Source of the DNA: an uncultured Bacteroidia bacterium
GTDB lineage: Bacteria; Bacteroidota; Bacteroidia; Bacteroidales; CAJPTX01
Length of the DNA: 13,586 nt
Assembly (NCBI GenBank): GCA_938038735.1
Contig: CALHSW010000025.1
Span: 1-13,586, forward strand
Reading direction: 5' to 3'
Positions 1 to 7,700 of the stretch are shown piece after piece (position 1 is the stretch's first letter; every line of letters begins with the position of its first letter). The notes beneath the pieces were generated by a model. That model was not told where the DNA came from. It made no database searches and saw only the letters and a program-made list of their open reading frames with translations. The position numbers were made by a program, and so were the translations under genes.

Positions 1-958
1 TCCGGCAGCCGGCCAGCTCCGCGAGGGGCACGCTCCCGCCCACGACCAGCTGGAAAAGGAACATCGGCGTCCCGCTCTCGTACCAGTAGCTGCCGAGCAC
101 CCCCTTCTCGAGCGCCATCAGCAGGCTGAACGGATTGTAGAGCTGCTCCTGCGCGTATGGGGAAAAGCGGTAGCCGTCGTACTTTGCCTTGAGCCGTGCG
201 TAGGTGGCCTCCACCGTCCGCCCGCCCGCCGCGGCCAGCCGCTGCACCCCTGCGTCCAGGTCGGCGCGCAGCTCCCCCTCCGTGATCCCGCAGAGCGTGG
301 CGTACCGCGCGTCCAGGCTGATGTCGTTCAGGTTGTTCAGCCCGCTGAAGATGTTGAGGTGGGCGAAGCGGGTGATGCCCGTCAGGAAGACGAACCGTAG
401 ATGATCACCCGCCCCCTTGAGCGCCCCATAGAATCCCCGCAGCTCCCGCTGGTTGTTGGCCAGCAGCTCCTCATCGTTGATGGCATCCAGCATCGGCTTG
501 TCGTACTCGTCCACCAGCACCACCACCCGCCGCCCCGTCTGCGCGTGCGCATTTTCAATCACCCTTACGAAACGGGCGGCAAAGGTATCATCGTCCGCCT
601 CTCGCCCGTAGAGGCGCTCCCAGTTGCCCAAAATTGTGTTGAGCGTGCTTTCAAGAACTCCAGCCTCCGCGAAATTATCCCGGCTGAAATCCACGTGCAG
701 CACGGGGTGCTGCGTCCAATCCTTCTCCAGCTTTTCCATCGCCAGCCCCGCGAAGAGTTCCTTCCTGCCCTGGAAGTATGCCTCCAGCGTGGAGACCAGC
801 AGGCTCTTCCCGAACCGCCGCGGCCGGCTCAGGAAGTAGTACCGCCCCTGCTTCACCAGCTGGTAAATCAGCGCCGTCTTATCCACGTAGACGGCGTTAT
901 CCTCCCGTAGATTCGTAAAGCTCGCCTCCCCGATCGGGTACGTTATCATCTGATCCAT
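1..958 (-). CDS. AAA-ATPase-like protein (PF09820 type), N-terminal part, truncated by window edge
   Basis: The first 319 codons of a minus-strand gene are present; the rest lies left of position 1. The protein starts MDQMITYPIG and contains a typical AAA-ATPase-like N-terminus: the DKTALI segment near residue 26, a degenerate P-loop SRPRRFGKSLL (44-54), a Walker B VVVLVDEYDKP (145-155) and a sensor-like FLTGITRF (191-198), followed by the conserved GLNNLNDIS region (about 206-214). In this family a PD-(D/E)XK nuclease-like domain (PF08011) usually follows; it would be outside the window. The start at 958 is supported by AGGAGG about 9 nt upstream; an in-frame ATG at codon 4 is an alternative. 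A TACCTTTA -7-like box lies 32 nt upstream. Such genes occur in many paralogous copies in Porphyromonas and related genera. Their role is not established; links to mobile or nuclease systems are conjecture. Family assignment is confident, function is not. Confidence 0.93.
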   Translation of the reverse strand, partial: MDQMITYPIGEASFTNLREDNAVYVDKTALIYQLVKQGRYYFLSRPRRFGKSLLVSTLEAYFQGRKELFAGLAMEKLEKDWTQHPVLHVDFSRDNFAEAGVLESTLNTILGNWERLYGREADDDTFAARFVRVIENAHAQTGRRVVVLVDEYDKPMLDAINDEELLANNQRELRGFYGALKGAGDHLRFVFLTGITRFAHLNIFSGLNNLNDISLDARYATLCGITEGELRADLDAGVQRLAAAGGRTVEATYARLKAKYDGYRFSPYAQEQLYNPFSLLMALEKGVLGSYWYESGTPMFLFQLVVGGSVPLAELAGCR

Positions 959-989
959 GCCATTGCCCTCCTCGCGCCTTTTTGCAGGG

Positions 990-997
990 TAAAGGTA
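990..997 (-). promoter_or_regulatory. Probable -7 box of the AAA-ATPase-like gene
   Basis: On the minus strand the sequence reads TACCTTTA, close to the Bacteroidota -7 consensus TAnnTTTG. It is preceded by the A/T run AAAAACTTTTTT. It lies 32 nt before the ATG at 958. No clear -33 TTTG was seen at the usual spacing. Confidence 0.55.
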
Positions 998-1190
998 CAA
1001 AAAAGTTTTTAACAGGGTGGCGAGCAGGGGCAGAAGGCGCTGCGATTATATAGGCCTGTGGGCTGCGTACCCATCGCATGCACCGTCACTTCTCGCCTTG
1101 TAGAGCCATCGCCGCGAAACCGTACGAATCCCCGCCACATCCTCCTTCCGTTGGCACACAAAGCCCGCATGAAATTGCATGCCCTTGCCG

Positions 1191-1282
1191 CCCCGTCCGT
1201 AGGACGGTCTCTCAATAGCCGGGGGGCTTTAGCTCCCAGGATTCTTGCCTGGAAGGCGAGCCAGTCTGAAAGACTGACCCGC
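1191..1282. repeat. REP-like hairpin unit, copy A
   Basis: The unit contains a perfect 6-bp stem with 3-nt loop, CCGTCC-GTA-GGACGG (1193-1207), a CCAGG...CCTGG stem, and AGTCT-GAA-AGACT, and ends in the word CTGACCCGC. The same order of elements recurs in copy B about 150 nt to the right: GC-stem plus GGTCT, a G-run/C-run hairpin, a GCCAGTCTGAAAGACTGACC-like end. It is probably a decayed intergenic repeat family. No adjacent transposase was found. Confidence 0.6.
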
Positions 1283-1330
1283 GTGACCATTCGCCCATAT
1301 CTACACGCACAACCTGACCCTGCACAAATT

Positions 1331-1439
1331 TCCGCCGCCCCTGCGCTCCGCCCGCAGGGCGGTCTTTAAATGAAATTGGGGGGCTAGTGCCCCCCAAACT
1401 CCTTTCCGTAGGGCAAGCCAACCTGAAAGGCTGACCCGC
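1331..1439. repeat. REP-like hairpin unit, copy B
   Basis: It has the same architecture as copy A: CCGCCC-GCA-GGGCGG (1348-1362, 6-bp stem, 3-nt loop) followed by GTCTTTAAA, then a perfect 7-bp stem GGGGGGC-TAGT-GCCCCCC (1378-1395), then GCCAACCTGAAAGGCTGACCCGC at the end. Sequence has diverged from copy A while several stems are kept, including compensated changes in the first stem (GTCC/GGAC in A, GCCC/GGGC in B). This suggests selection on, or transposition of, the structure. Confidence 0.6.
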
Positions 1440-1492
1440 ATCCCTACGCCAAACCTGCGTTAGCCCAATAATAGACCAACGCCCTTCTCTCG

Positions 1493-2071
1493 CTAGTAAT
1501 TCTCCTTAGCAGGCTCAAAGTACGACTGCGGATGCTGGCACGCCGGGCACGTCTTCGGCGCCTTCTTGCCGCGGTAGAGAAAACCGCAGTTGCGGCACTG
1601 CCACACAATCTCCTCATCGCGCTCAAAGAAGTTACCCGCCTCAATGCGAGAAAGTAGCTTACGGTAGCGAGCCTCATGCATCGCCTCTACCTCGGCAATC
1701 TTCTCAAACGCAGTGGCGATTTCCTCAAAACCCTCTTCGCGGGCTATCTTAGCCGCGTTGGGGTAAAGCTCCGTATGCTCCTCGTTCTCCCCGGCTGCAG
1801 CCGCCTTGAGATTCTCCACGGTGCTGCTGATGATACCCGCTGGGTAGGTGCTTGTGATTTCCACCATGCCACCCTCTAGAAATTTGAAGAACCGCTTGGC
1901 ATGCTCCTTCTCCTGCGCTGCCGTCTCCGCGAAGATGGCGCTAATCTGCTTGTACCCCTCCTTGTCGGCTACGCTGGCAAAATATGAATAGCGCTGAAAG
2001 GCCTGCGACTCCCCTGCAAACGAGGCGAGCAGGCACTGCTCCGTTTTCGTCCCCTTTACTGATTTACCCAT
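1493..2071 (-). CDS. rbr: Rubrerythrin
   Basis: A complete 192-residue rubrerythrin, a cytosolic non-haem iron peroxidase that reduces hydrogen peroxide to water with electrons from rubredoxin or NADH-linked reductases. It has the usual two-domain form. The four-helix diiron domain carries all expected ligands by alignment with the Desulfovibrio enzyme: Glu21, Glu54-x2-His57, Glu95, Glu98 and Glu129-x2-His132. The C-terminal rubredoxin-like [Fe(SCys)4] domain has Cys159-x2-Cys162 and Cys175-x2-Cys178. Length is normal for the family. The start at 2071 is supported by AAGGAG about 10 nt upstream, and a TACCTTTG box lies 34 nt upstream, so the gene probably has its own promoter. The stop is TAG. 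It indicates an anaerobic or microaerophilic host with oxidative-stress defence. Nothing is missing or odd. Confidence 0.98.
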   Translation of the reverse strand: MGKSVKGTKTEQCLLASFAGESQAFQRYSYFASVADKEGYKQISAIFAETAAQEKEHAKRFFKFLEGGMVEITSTYPAGIISSTVENLKAAAAGENEEHTELYPNAAKIAREEGFEEIATAFEKIAEVEAMHEARYRKLLSRIEAGNFFERDEEIVWQCRNCGFLYRGKKAPKTCPACQHPQSYFEPAKENY

Positions 2072-2105
2072 AGTTCTAATACTCCTTTCTATTCTTTTAC
2101 TACTG

Positions 2106-2113
2106 CAAAGGTA
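2106..2113 (-). promoter_or_regulatory. Probable -7 box of the rubrerythrin gene
   Basis: The minus strand reads TTTTGACTACCTTTGCAG, with an exact TAnnTTTG match at TACCTTTG. The box is 34 nt before the ATG. A matching -33 element was not evident, which is common in visually scanned promoters of this phylum. Confidence 0.65.
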
Positions 2114-2203
2114 GTCAAAAATGGGGATTTATCTTGGCTTTTTCGTAGTAAAGAAAGGGTAAAAATAGTACTACCGCTGCTGTGCCTCTTTGCCCACGTA
2201 TAT

Positions 2204-2887
2204 TTACTGGATCAGGTAGGCCAATGAGATTCCCCCGTTGTAGTTGTTTCGCACCACGGAGGGGCGGTTGCTGATGTTCACGAAGCCCCAGTCAAAGTAC
2301 CCGCTCAGCTGTATGCCGATAAAGCGTGCGCCGAGGTGAACCCCTAGCCCAAGGTCGTAGCGCTTGTACTCTCCCGCCGCGTCGCCCCAGCCAATCACAA
2401 CGGGGTCTTCTCCATCGGTGCGCGTCCACCCGAATAGCCCCACACCAATGGTTGGCCCCGCGCCGACAAATAGCCCGGTGCCCGCGAGCCCGATGGAGTA
2501 GTTAATACGAATAGGAAATTCTAAATAGTAGAGGTCCTGCGTAATTTTGCTGGTTCGCTCCGCGGTGCTTTCAGGCACATCGGGTTCTACCTTATCTACC
2601 AGCTTGGGCAGCACATCGCTGTATTGATAGCCTTTGCGCGTGAAAAGCGCATCGAGCTCAAACTCCATCCCCACCACCGGCAGCTGCACAAGCAGCTCTC
2701 CGCCTGCATGGAATCCAATAAGGTAGCGGTTTTTGGCTGTTACATCCCGATTTGACTCCCGCACGTGGTGCGCCGGGAAGTTAATGCCCAGCTTGGGGCC
2801 TCCGCTCACCTGGGCATACGCCGCCCCGAAACCTAAAAGCCCTGCGACAGTCAGGCAAAAGAACGTCTTTTTCATCATCTTTCCCAT
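2204..2887 (-). CDS. Outer-membrane beta-barrel protein (PF13568-like), second gene of pair
   Basis: A 227-residue protein with a Sec signal peptide (basic MMKK, hydrophobic core, probable cleavage AAYA|Q after residue 25). The mature part shows alternating hydrophobic/polar strands and Gly-rich turns typical of an eight-stranded barrel: GPKLGINFP at the start, FHAGGELLVQL, LYYLEFPIRINYSIG, GLFVGAGPTIGVGLFG, LGLGVHLGARF, and a terminal strand GGISLAYLIQ. The LEFPI-RINY segment is characteristic of the Bacteroidota barrel family PF13568. It begins 11 nt after the stop of the neighbouring barrel gene, so the two are likely cotranscribed. ATG codons at positions 1, 4 and 5 are all possible; MMKKTFF would give a more typical signal peptide. 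The specific cargo or partner cannot be read from the sequence. Confidence 0.88.
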   Translation of the reverse strand: MGKMMKKTFFCLTVAGLLGFGAAYAQVSGGPKLGINFPAHHVRESNRDVTAKNRYLIGFHAGGELLVQLPVVGMEFELDALFTRKGYQYSDVLPKLVDKVEPDVPESTAERTSKITQDLYYLEFPIRINYSIGLAGTGLFVGAGPTIGVGLFGWTRTDGEDPVVIGWGDAAGEYKRYDLGLGVHLGARFIGIQLSGYFDWGFVNISNRPSVVRNNYNGGISLAYLIQ

Positions 2888-2898
2888 TTAATTATAGG

Positions 2899-3624
2899 CT
2901 ACTGTGGGTCGTTGCCATTCTTAACACGTGCCATGCTGGGGGCATCTGCCGAGAGCATGGCGGGCCGCCTGAAGAGGTACGCCAAGGAAAGTCCAAAATT
3001 TCCGATATGCCCCTCACCGTTGACGGCTTGAATTCCAATGAGTCCGTAGTCAACATAAATGCCAAAGAACAGCGGGAGGCGCCCGAAGCCCACCCCGGTA
3101 TGGAATGAGATGGCTACATCAAGGCGGTTAAACTCGCTCTCAAAGCTTGCGCGCGCCTGATGCCGTTGGCCATCGACGATTTGATCCACCTCCCCCCACA
3201 GCGCTACGCTGGGCTGAAGACCCATGCTAATGTAAAGGCTCAACGACCCCAGCGCGGTGGCGTAGCCCAGCCGGAGCGGGAGTTGCAGCGCGTAGAGCTG
3301 CATGCGGGAGTTGTAGCGGGTGGTGCCGGGAAGGAACCAATTCACATTGAGCGACGCCCCGCCCAGCAGGGCGAGCTGCAGCCCGCTCTCTAGGTATAGC
3401 CCCGGGGAGGAGGTGAAGAAGTACGCAGCCTCCGCCCCCGCATGGAACCCCACAATGTTGGCGGCACGCTCGGAGCGGTCAACGAAGGTGCGCCGCAGCG
3501 TGGGGAACCCCACGCCGGCCCGCACGCCGTACGTTAGCTGCGCCTGCGCCGTTCCATTCAGCAGCAAAGCCACCGCGGCGAGTAGAACGCCCCCCAGAAA
3601 GCGTAACCCCATTGCACCCTTCAT
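2899..3624 (-). CDS. Outer-membrane beta-barrel protein (PF13568-like), first gene of pair
   Basis: A 241-residue protein with a signal peptide (probable cleavage AQA|Q after residue 28) and barrel strands: LTYGVRAGVGFP, VGFHAGAEAAYFF, LYLESGLQLALLG, LYALQLPLRLGYA, LSLYISMGLQPSVALWG, LDVAISFHTGVGF, and a final strand FGLSLAYLF. The L-x-LPLRLGYA motif parallels LEFPIRINYSIG in the next gene, so the two are probably distant paralogues. Unusually for a barrel, about 22 polar residues follow the last strand (RRPAMLSADAPS... to NGNDPQ). A -7-like TACATTCG ends only 5 nt before this ATG; if real, translation more likely begins at Met5 (position 3612), which has AAGGG just upstream and still gives a full signal peptide. 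Role unknown beyond the envelope location. Confidence 0.86.
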   Translation of the reverse strand: MKGAMGLRFLGGVLLAAVALLLNGTAQAQLTYGVRAGVGFPTLRRTFVDRSERAANIVGFHAGAEAAYFFTSSPGLYLESGLQLALLGGASLNVNWFLPGTTRYNSRMQLYALQLPLRLGYATALGSLSLYISMGLQPSVALWGEVDQIVDGQRHQARASFESEFNRLDVAISFHTGVGFGRLPLFFGIYVDYGLIGIQAVNGEGHIGNFGLSLAYLFRRPAMLSADAPSMARVKNGNDPQ

Positions 3625-3629
3625 ATGCG

Positions 3630-3637
3630 CGAATGTA
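3630..3637 (-). promoter_or_regulatory. Possible -7 box of the barrel gene pair
   Basis: The minus strand reads TACATTCG, one base off TAnnTTTG. It lies only 5 nt before the annotated ATG at 3624, which would place the transcription start within or at the coding start. This is used only as weak evidence for a start at 3612. No other box was seen in 3638-3725. Confidence 0.3.
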
Positions 3638-3725
3638 ATGACTTTTAAGGAATCGGTCGGGGCTGCATTGCGGCGGTTGAAAGCGAAAAGCTTGCTTCTA
3701 GCCCTCTCCTTCTGCCTTAGAGCGG

Positions 3726-4457
3726 CTACCCCTCATCCCGTCTTTTGTCCCGCGCCGAGCCCAGCCTAGAGCGGACCGACTGCCCACCCTGGTTGGGCGG
3801 AGTGGGGGAGGGTGTGGGGGCAGGAGTCGTACGCGCCTTAAGCGTGGCGTGGAGCGTCTTCGTCTTCACCCGCTGGGCATCACCCACGAAGGCCACCCAA
3901 ACCTCTATCCCTTTGCCCCGCCAGGCCTTGGGTAGCCGTACCCCCACCCCGCTCGATCCCTTTTCCACGACCACTGGGACGGCGAGCCACTGGTTAGTCT
4001 TCGCTTCCTGCGCCGCGAGCAGCAGCAGCGGGGCGTTCCACGGCAGCGCGGTGCCCCACGAAACGATTAGCTTCCCGCTTCGCCTCTCCATGCGCATCCC
4101 CTCGGGCAGCGCGTGTACGCCATCGGTGAGCTGCAGGCGGGCGCAGTCGAGCCTATCGCCCTGCGGCGTGGGAACAAACCATTCCCGCAGCGCCGTGGAG
4201 ACCGCCGCATGGTAGCCGCCCACCCGCCGCCCATTGCGCTTGGTTACTGAGGCGTAGCCCGCCGTGAGGAGCTCCTTCACGTGGGGCAGCACGGCGCACA
4301 CCTGCGCCATCCTGCCCCGCTGCCGGCGCTGCGCGGCGCTATTGGCATCGCGGTAGCCCTTCGGCCAGCTGCGCACGCAGAGCTGGCCGCGGCAAACGTA
4401 GTTCACCACCACGCCCCGAGGGTTCCACCGCGGGCGTATCGGAATGTATACTGCCAT
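3726..4457 (-). CDS. DUF6266 family protein with Pro-rich basic tail
   Basis: A 243-residue protein whose N-terminal 75 residues resemble the Bacteroidota family DUF6266: RWNPRGVVVNYVCRGQLCVRS (10-30), then a Tyr-Arg-Asp-Ala segment, QRRQRGRM (43-50) and a hydrophobic helix leading to LLTAGY. Two beta-rich segments follow, LIVSWGTALPW and KGIEVWVAFV, as in other members, where a repeated immunoglobulin-like region is usual. No signal peptide is visible and no biochemical function is known. The odd part is residues 210-243, TTPAPTPSPTPPNQGGQ followed by a strongly basic and acidic end (RSRLGSARDKRRDEG), which looks like an added low-complexity tail. The start at 4457 has AAGGAG immediately upstream and a TACCTTTG box 34 nt upstream. 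The gene is divergent from the giant protease. The family call is from recall of conserved motifs, not a search. Confidence 0.75.
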   Translation of the reverse strand: MAVYIPIRPRWNPRGVVVNYVCRGQLCVRSWPKGYRDANSAAQRRQRGRMAQVCAVLPHVKELLTAGYASVTKRNGRRVGGYHAAVSTALREWFVPTPQGDRLDCARLQLTDGVHALPEGMRMERRSGKLIVSWGTALPWNAPLLLLAAQEAKTNQWLAVPVVVEKGSSGVGVRLPKAWRGKGIEVWVAFVGDAQRVKTKTLHATLKARTTPAPTPSPTPPNQGGQSVRSRLGSARDKRRDEG

Positions 4458-4491
4458 GCTCCTTACCCTTTTGGTTCTACCATCGTTTGGG

Positions 4492-4499
4492 CAAAGGTA
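4492..4499 (-). promoter_or_regulatory. Probable -7 box of the DUF6266 gene
   Basis: The minus strand reads TACCTTTGCCC, an exact TAnnTTTG match, 34 nt before the ATG at 4457. This spacing is the same as for the rubrerythrin gene. The 17-bp inverted repeat begins 33 nt further upstream. Confidence 0.65.
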
Positions 4500-4532
4500 G
4501 CACCCCGAAGGGATTCCCCAGGGAAATACTTC

Positions 4533-4574
4533 GCACCAAAGCCAATTATCGCTGGCAATAATTGGCTTTGGTGC
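4533..4574. repeat. Perfect 17-bp inverted repeat with 8-nt loop
   Basis: The left arm GCACCAAAGCCAATTAT (4533-4549) and right arm ATAATTGGCTTTGGTGC (4558-4574) are exact reverse complements around CGCTGGCA. It lies in the 283-nt divergent region, between the DUF6266 -7 box and the protease -7 box. Because it is upstream of both promoters it is not an ordinary terminator. It could be an operator for a dimeric regulator, a transcriptional insulator, or the trace of a small mobile element. No second copy was seen in this window. Confidence 0.85.
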
Positions 4575-4682
4575 AAGGTTTATAGCCCGCAGCTGATAGC
4601 CAGTCGCCCATTTCTTTCACCGAGGAGGGGAACAGGAACAAAATTGACTGACAGTTGCAACGTAATACAAAAAAGTTTTTCC

Positions 4683-4690
4683 TACCTTTG
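4683..4690 (+). promoter_or_regulatory. Probable -7 box of the giant protease gene
   Basis: TACCTTTG exactly matches TAnnTTTG, 50 nt before the ATG at 4741. It is preceded by TACAAAAAAGTTTTT (4666-4680), a word also present at 996-1010 next to the AAA gene promoter. A TTG at 4655-4657 is the nearest -33 candidate but is 25 nt away, longer than usual. Confidence 0.65.
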
Positions 4691-4740
4691 CGCGGTACGA
4701 AAGAGGGGGAGGAGATGTTACATTAATTTTTTCAGTAAGC

Positions 4741-7700
4741 ATGAGGAAGGGTCGATTTCTACTAATTGCGCTATTTCTGCTCGCGCCGTTTGGGCTGCGA
4801 GCGCAAGAGGTAGTGCGGTTCGGGCAGTACACAGTGATGCCCGAGCAGAATGTGCTGCAAACGCCAGCCAAACGTACGCGCGGCGCGGGCAGCGGGCAGA
4901 GCAGCCTAGAGCTGGGACTGCCAGCCAACGGCAGGGTGAACGTGCTGATGCAGTTCGCCAAGGTGCCCGATGCCAAGGCGTTAGCGAAGCTCTCCAAGCG
5001 GGGCGTAAAGCTGGAGGGCTACGTGGGAGGAAACACCTACTACGCGCAGGTGCTCCCCGGCAAGCGCCCACAGGATTTCGCGGGCTGCAACGCCACCTCG
5101 GTGATGGCGATGCGGCCGGAATGGAAGGTGTCGAGCCTGCTGGCGGAGGGAAGCGTGCCGCAATGGGCCGACCGGGGCAACGGGCGCGTGGAGGTTCGCT
5201 TGAGCTGGTTCTCCAACGTGGATGCGGCCTACGCGGCGGAGCGCGTGGGGGCGCTGGAGGGCTGCCGTGTGCTGAGCAGCGCGGAACGTTTTGCCTCCAT
5301 GCGGGTGGAGATGCCGCTGGCGCAGGTGAAAAAGCTGGCGGCGATGCCGTGGGTGCAGCGGGTGAGCCCCGTGGAGCCGCCCCAGGAGGTGAACGATGTG
5401 CGCGGTACGATGCTCAGCACGGGCAGCGTGTTGGCACAGCCCGTATCGCTCGGGGGCCGCGGGCTCACCGGCAAGGGCGTAAAGATAGGCCTCTGGGACG
5501 AGGATGTAACCCGCCACGTGGACCTCGGTGACAGGGTGCATATCCTAGAGGCTGAGCAGGGCACCCCAACTGGGCACGGTCACCACACGGCGGGCATTAT
5601 TGCGGGCAATGGCCTGCTTGACCCCGCGGCGCGAGGAGTGGCCCCCGAGGCGGAGCTCTACACCATGAACTTCAATGTGGGAAGGAATGGGAAAGTACCC
5701 GAGCAGGAGATGGTGGAGGTGGCGGATACCTATAATATATCGCTCTCCTCAAACTCCTATGGAATTACCTACGGCTATTTATGTGGTAAAGATTCATTGC
5801 TGTCCTATTCGTTTGGGTCGGCCTACAACCAGGATCTCATAACAAATTGGCTTCCGGAACTGACCCTGATATACTCGGCGGGGAATTCGCAGTCGGACTG
5901 CCCAGGGCACCAGTACGGTTCTTCTGTGAATCGATCAAAGAACGCCATTCACGTCGGGGCGATAGACGAAGAGGGCGGCATGACCAGCTTTTCTAGCTGG
6001 GGCCCGATGGATGATGGGCGCTTGCTGCCCACGGTGTCGGCAAAGGGGCTGCACGTCTACTCAATGATGCCAGAAAATGGGCATGACTACATGGACGGCA
6101 CGTCGATGGCTTGCCCGATGGTGACGGGGCATGCGGCGCTGCTTACGCAGCGGTACCACCAGCTGAACGGCGGGGCGAATCCCTCCTCGGCGCTGCTGAA
6201 GGGGCTGCTAGCCAATACGGCCGTTGACAGGGGGAACCCCGGACCCGATTATTCCTATGGCTATGGCATAGTGAATGCGGAGGCGGCCGTAGTGGCGCTG
6301 GAGAATGGGTGGTACAAGCTTGACACGATGCAGAGCGGCATGTCAAAGCCCCCCATTACTATTGAGGTACCCGCGGGCGTGAAGCAGCTGCGGGTGATGT
6401 TGACGTGGATTGACCCGGTGGTGGACAAAGAGTACGCCTACGGGGAGCCTGCACTGGTCAATGACCTTGACCTCTCGGTGTCGCAGGGCGGCGCACCGGT
6501 GCAGCCGTGGGTTCTCGATAGGGGGAATCCTGAAAAGCCCGCCACGCGCGGCATGGATGCCATCAATAACATAGAGCAGGTGGTGATAGACAACCCAGAG
6601 GCTGGGACTGCAACGGTCACCATTGGTGGGCAAGACAAGATAAAGGATAACAATGGGGAAGAGGGGCAGGCGTACGTGGTGACGTGGTATTTTGACTACG
6701 GTCAGCCCAAGCTGCTCCACCCGCTCGGCGGGGAAGTTTTCTCACCGAGTGACACGATCCTGCTGCGCACCGAGTGGCTTGTGGGCGAGACGATGGCGGA
6801 GATATCCTACGACGATGGGAAAACCTACAGCTACCTCGGCAAGGTGAATGAGGTGTTCTCAACCCCACTTTTGTTCCCGAAGGATGCCCCCGCAACGAGC
6901 AAGGCGCGGGTGCGGGTGACGGATAGCAAGGGGCATGTGCTGGTCAACGCCAAGCCGTTCACTCTAGCCCCTGCGCCGCAGGAGGTAGAGTATGCAGCGG
7001 AGATGTGCAACCTCGGGAGTTGGAGGCTGAAATGGGAAGCTGAGTCCAGAGTAACGAAGTACGAGGTGCTACAGGCCGATGTGCCCACGGGGAAGTGGAG
7101 CGTGCTGGGCGAAACGGCGCTTACAAGCTATAGCATCCCGAAAGAGAAAATCGTTAAGGGTGGCCGCAATGTATTCGCCGTGCGGGCGAAGCTGGCCGAT
7201 GGTGCTGTCGGGCCGCGCTCATTGGGGGTGTTAGTGGAAGAGGGTACGCCGCTGACAATCAAGAAGGACGATTTGCCGTTCCGTGAGACCTTCACCATGC
7301 TCCCCCCGCCGAGCGCAACGTTGCTGTGGGGAGATAAGATTGAGCCATTTACTACACCGACATTCGCTGGTTTCAACATGCCGGTGGGTTCGCAAATCTA
7401 CGTTGCGCAGGCCATGGAGGATGCCACTTCGAGCGTCCCATTTGAAGATATAGACAACACGCTAAAGATAAGTCTATGCGATGTGGATTTAAGCGGAGTA
7501 CCGGCTGGCAGTGACCTAGTGTTCCACAGCGTAGTCATGGCAGACGAAGGAACGCAGGTGCGGCTACTTGTCAACGGCAGCCGGGTGAACCTAATGAGCG
7601 GCGAAGCGGAGTACACCGGTGCCACGGGGCTATCGACCGACCTGTACTGGAGCCTCAAGGAGGTGGCAGGGAATCCCAACGTGAAGATGGAGCTGCAGGT

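Larger units (their letters stand above)
959..1492. other. Non-coding interval with hairpin-rich repeats
   Basis: This 534-nt gap separates two minus-strand genes. Its right part holds two copies of a hairpin-rich unit, listed separately. Positions about 1011-1190 hold nothing recognisable beyond a short palindrome around GCATGAAATTGCATGC (1168-1183). Short reading frames here on both strands have repeat-like, R/P/G-rich products without a recognisable domain and are not considered genes. No convincing U-tailed terminator follows the rubrerythrin gene. Confidence 0.7.

Noticed and set aside
401..910. 169-codon plus-strand reading frame at the left end
   Set aside because: It is the shadow of the AAA-ATPase-like gene, whose Walker motifs are read on the minus strand.
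1009..1421. Small reading frames in both directions in the repeat region
   Set aside because: They translate hairpin repeats and have no credible start signals or domains.
3660..3725. Possible terminator after the DUF6266 gene (AAGCAAGCTTTTCGCTT on the minus strand)
   Set aside because: The stem is only about 4 bp and has no clean U-tract after it.
4711..4726. Three-codon leader frame (ATGTTACATTAA) behind a GGAGGAG in the protease 5' leader
   Set aside because: The Shine-Dalgarno-like run abuts the ATG too closely, and such strings arise easily by chance.
4281..5531. 416-codon plus-strand reading frame overlapping the DUF6266 gene, the intergenic region and the start of the protease gene
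   Set aside because: It runs antisense through a recognisable gene and through a promoter region, its product is Ala/Arg/Gly-rich without a domain, and the overlapping frame from 4741 has a clear signal peptide and S8 domain.
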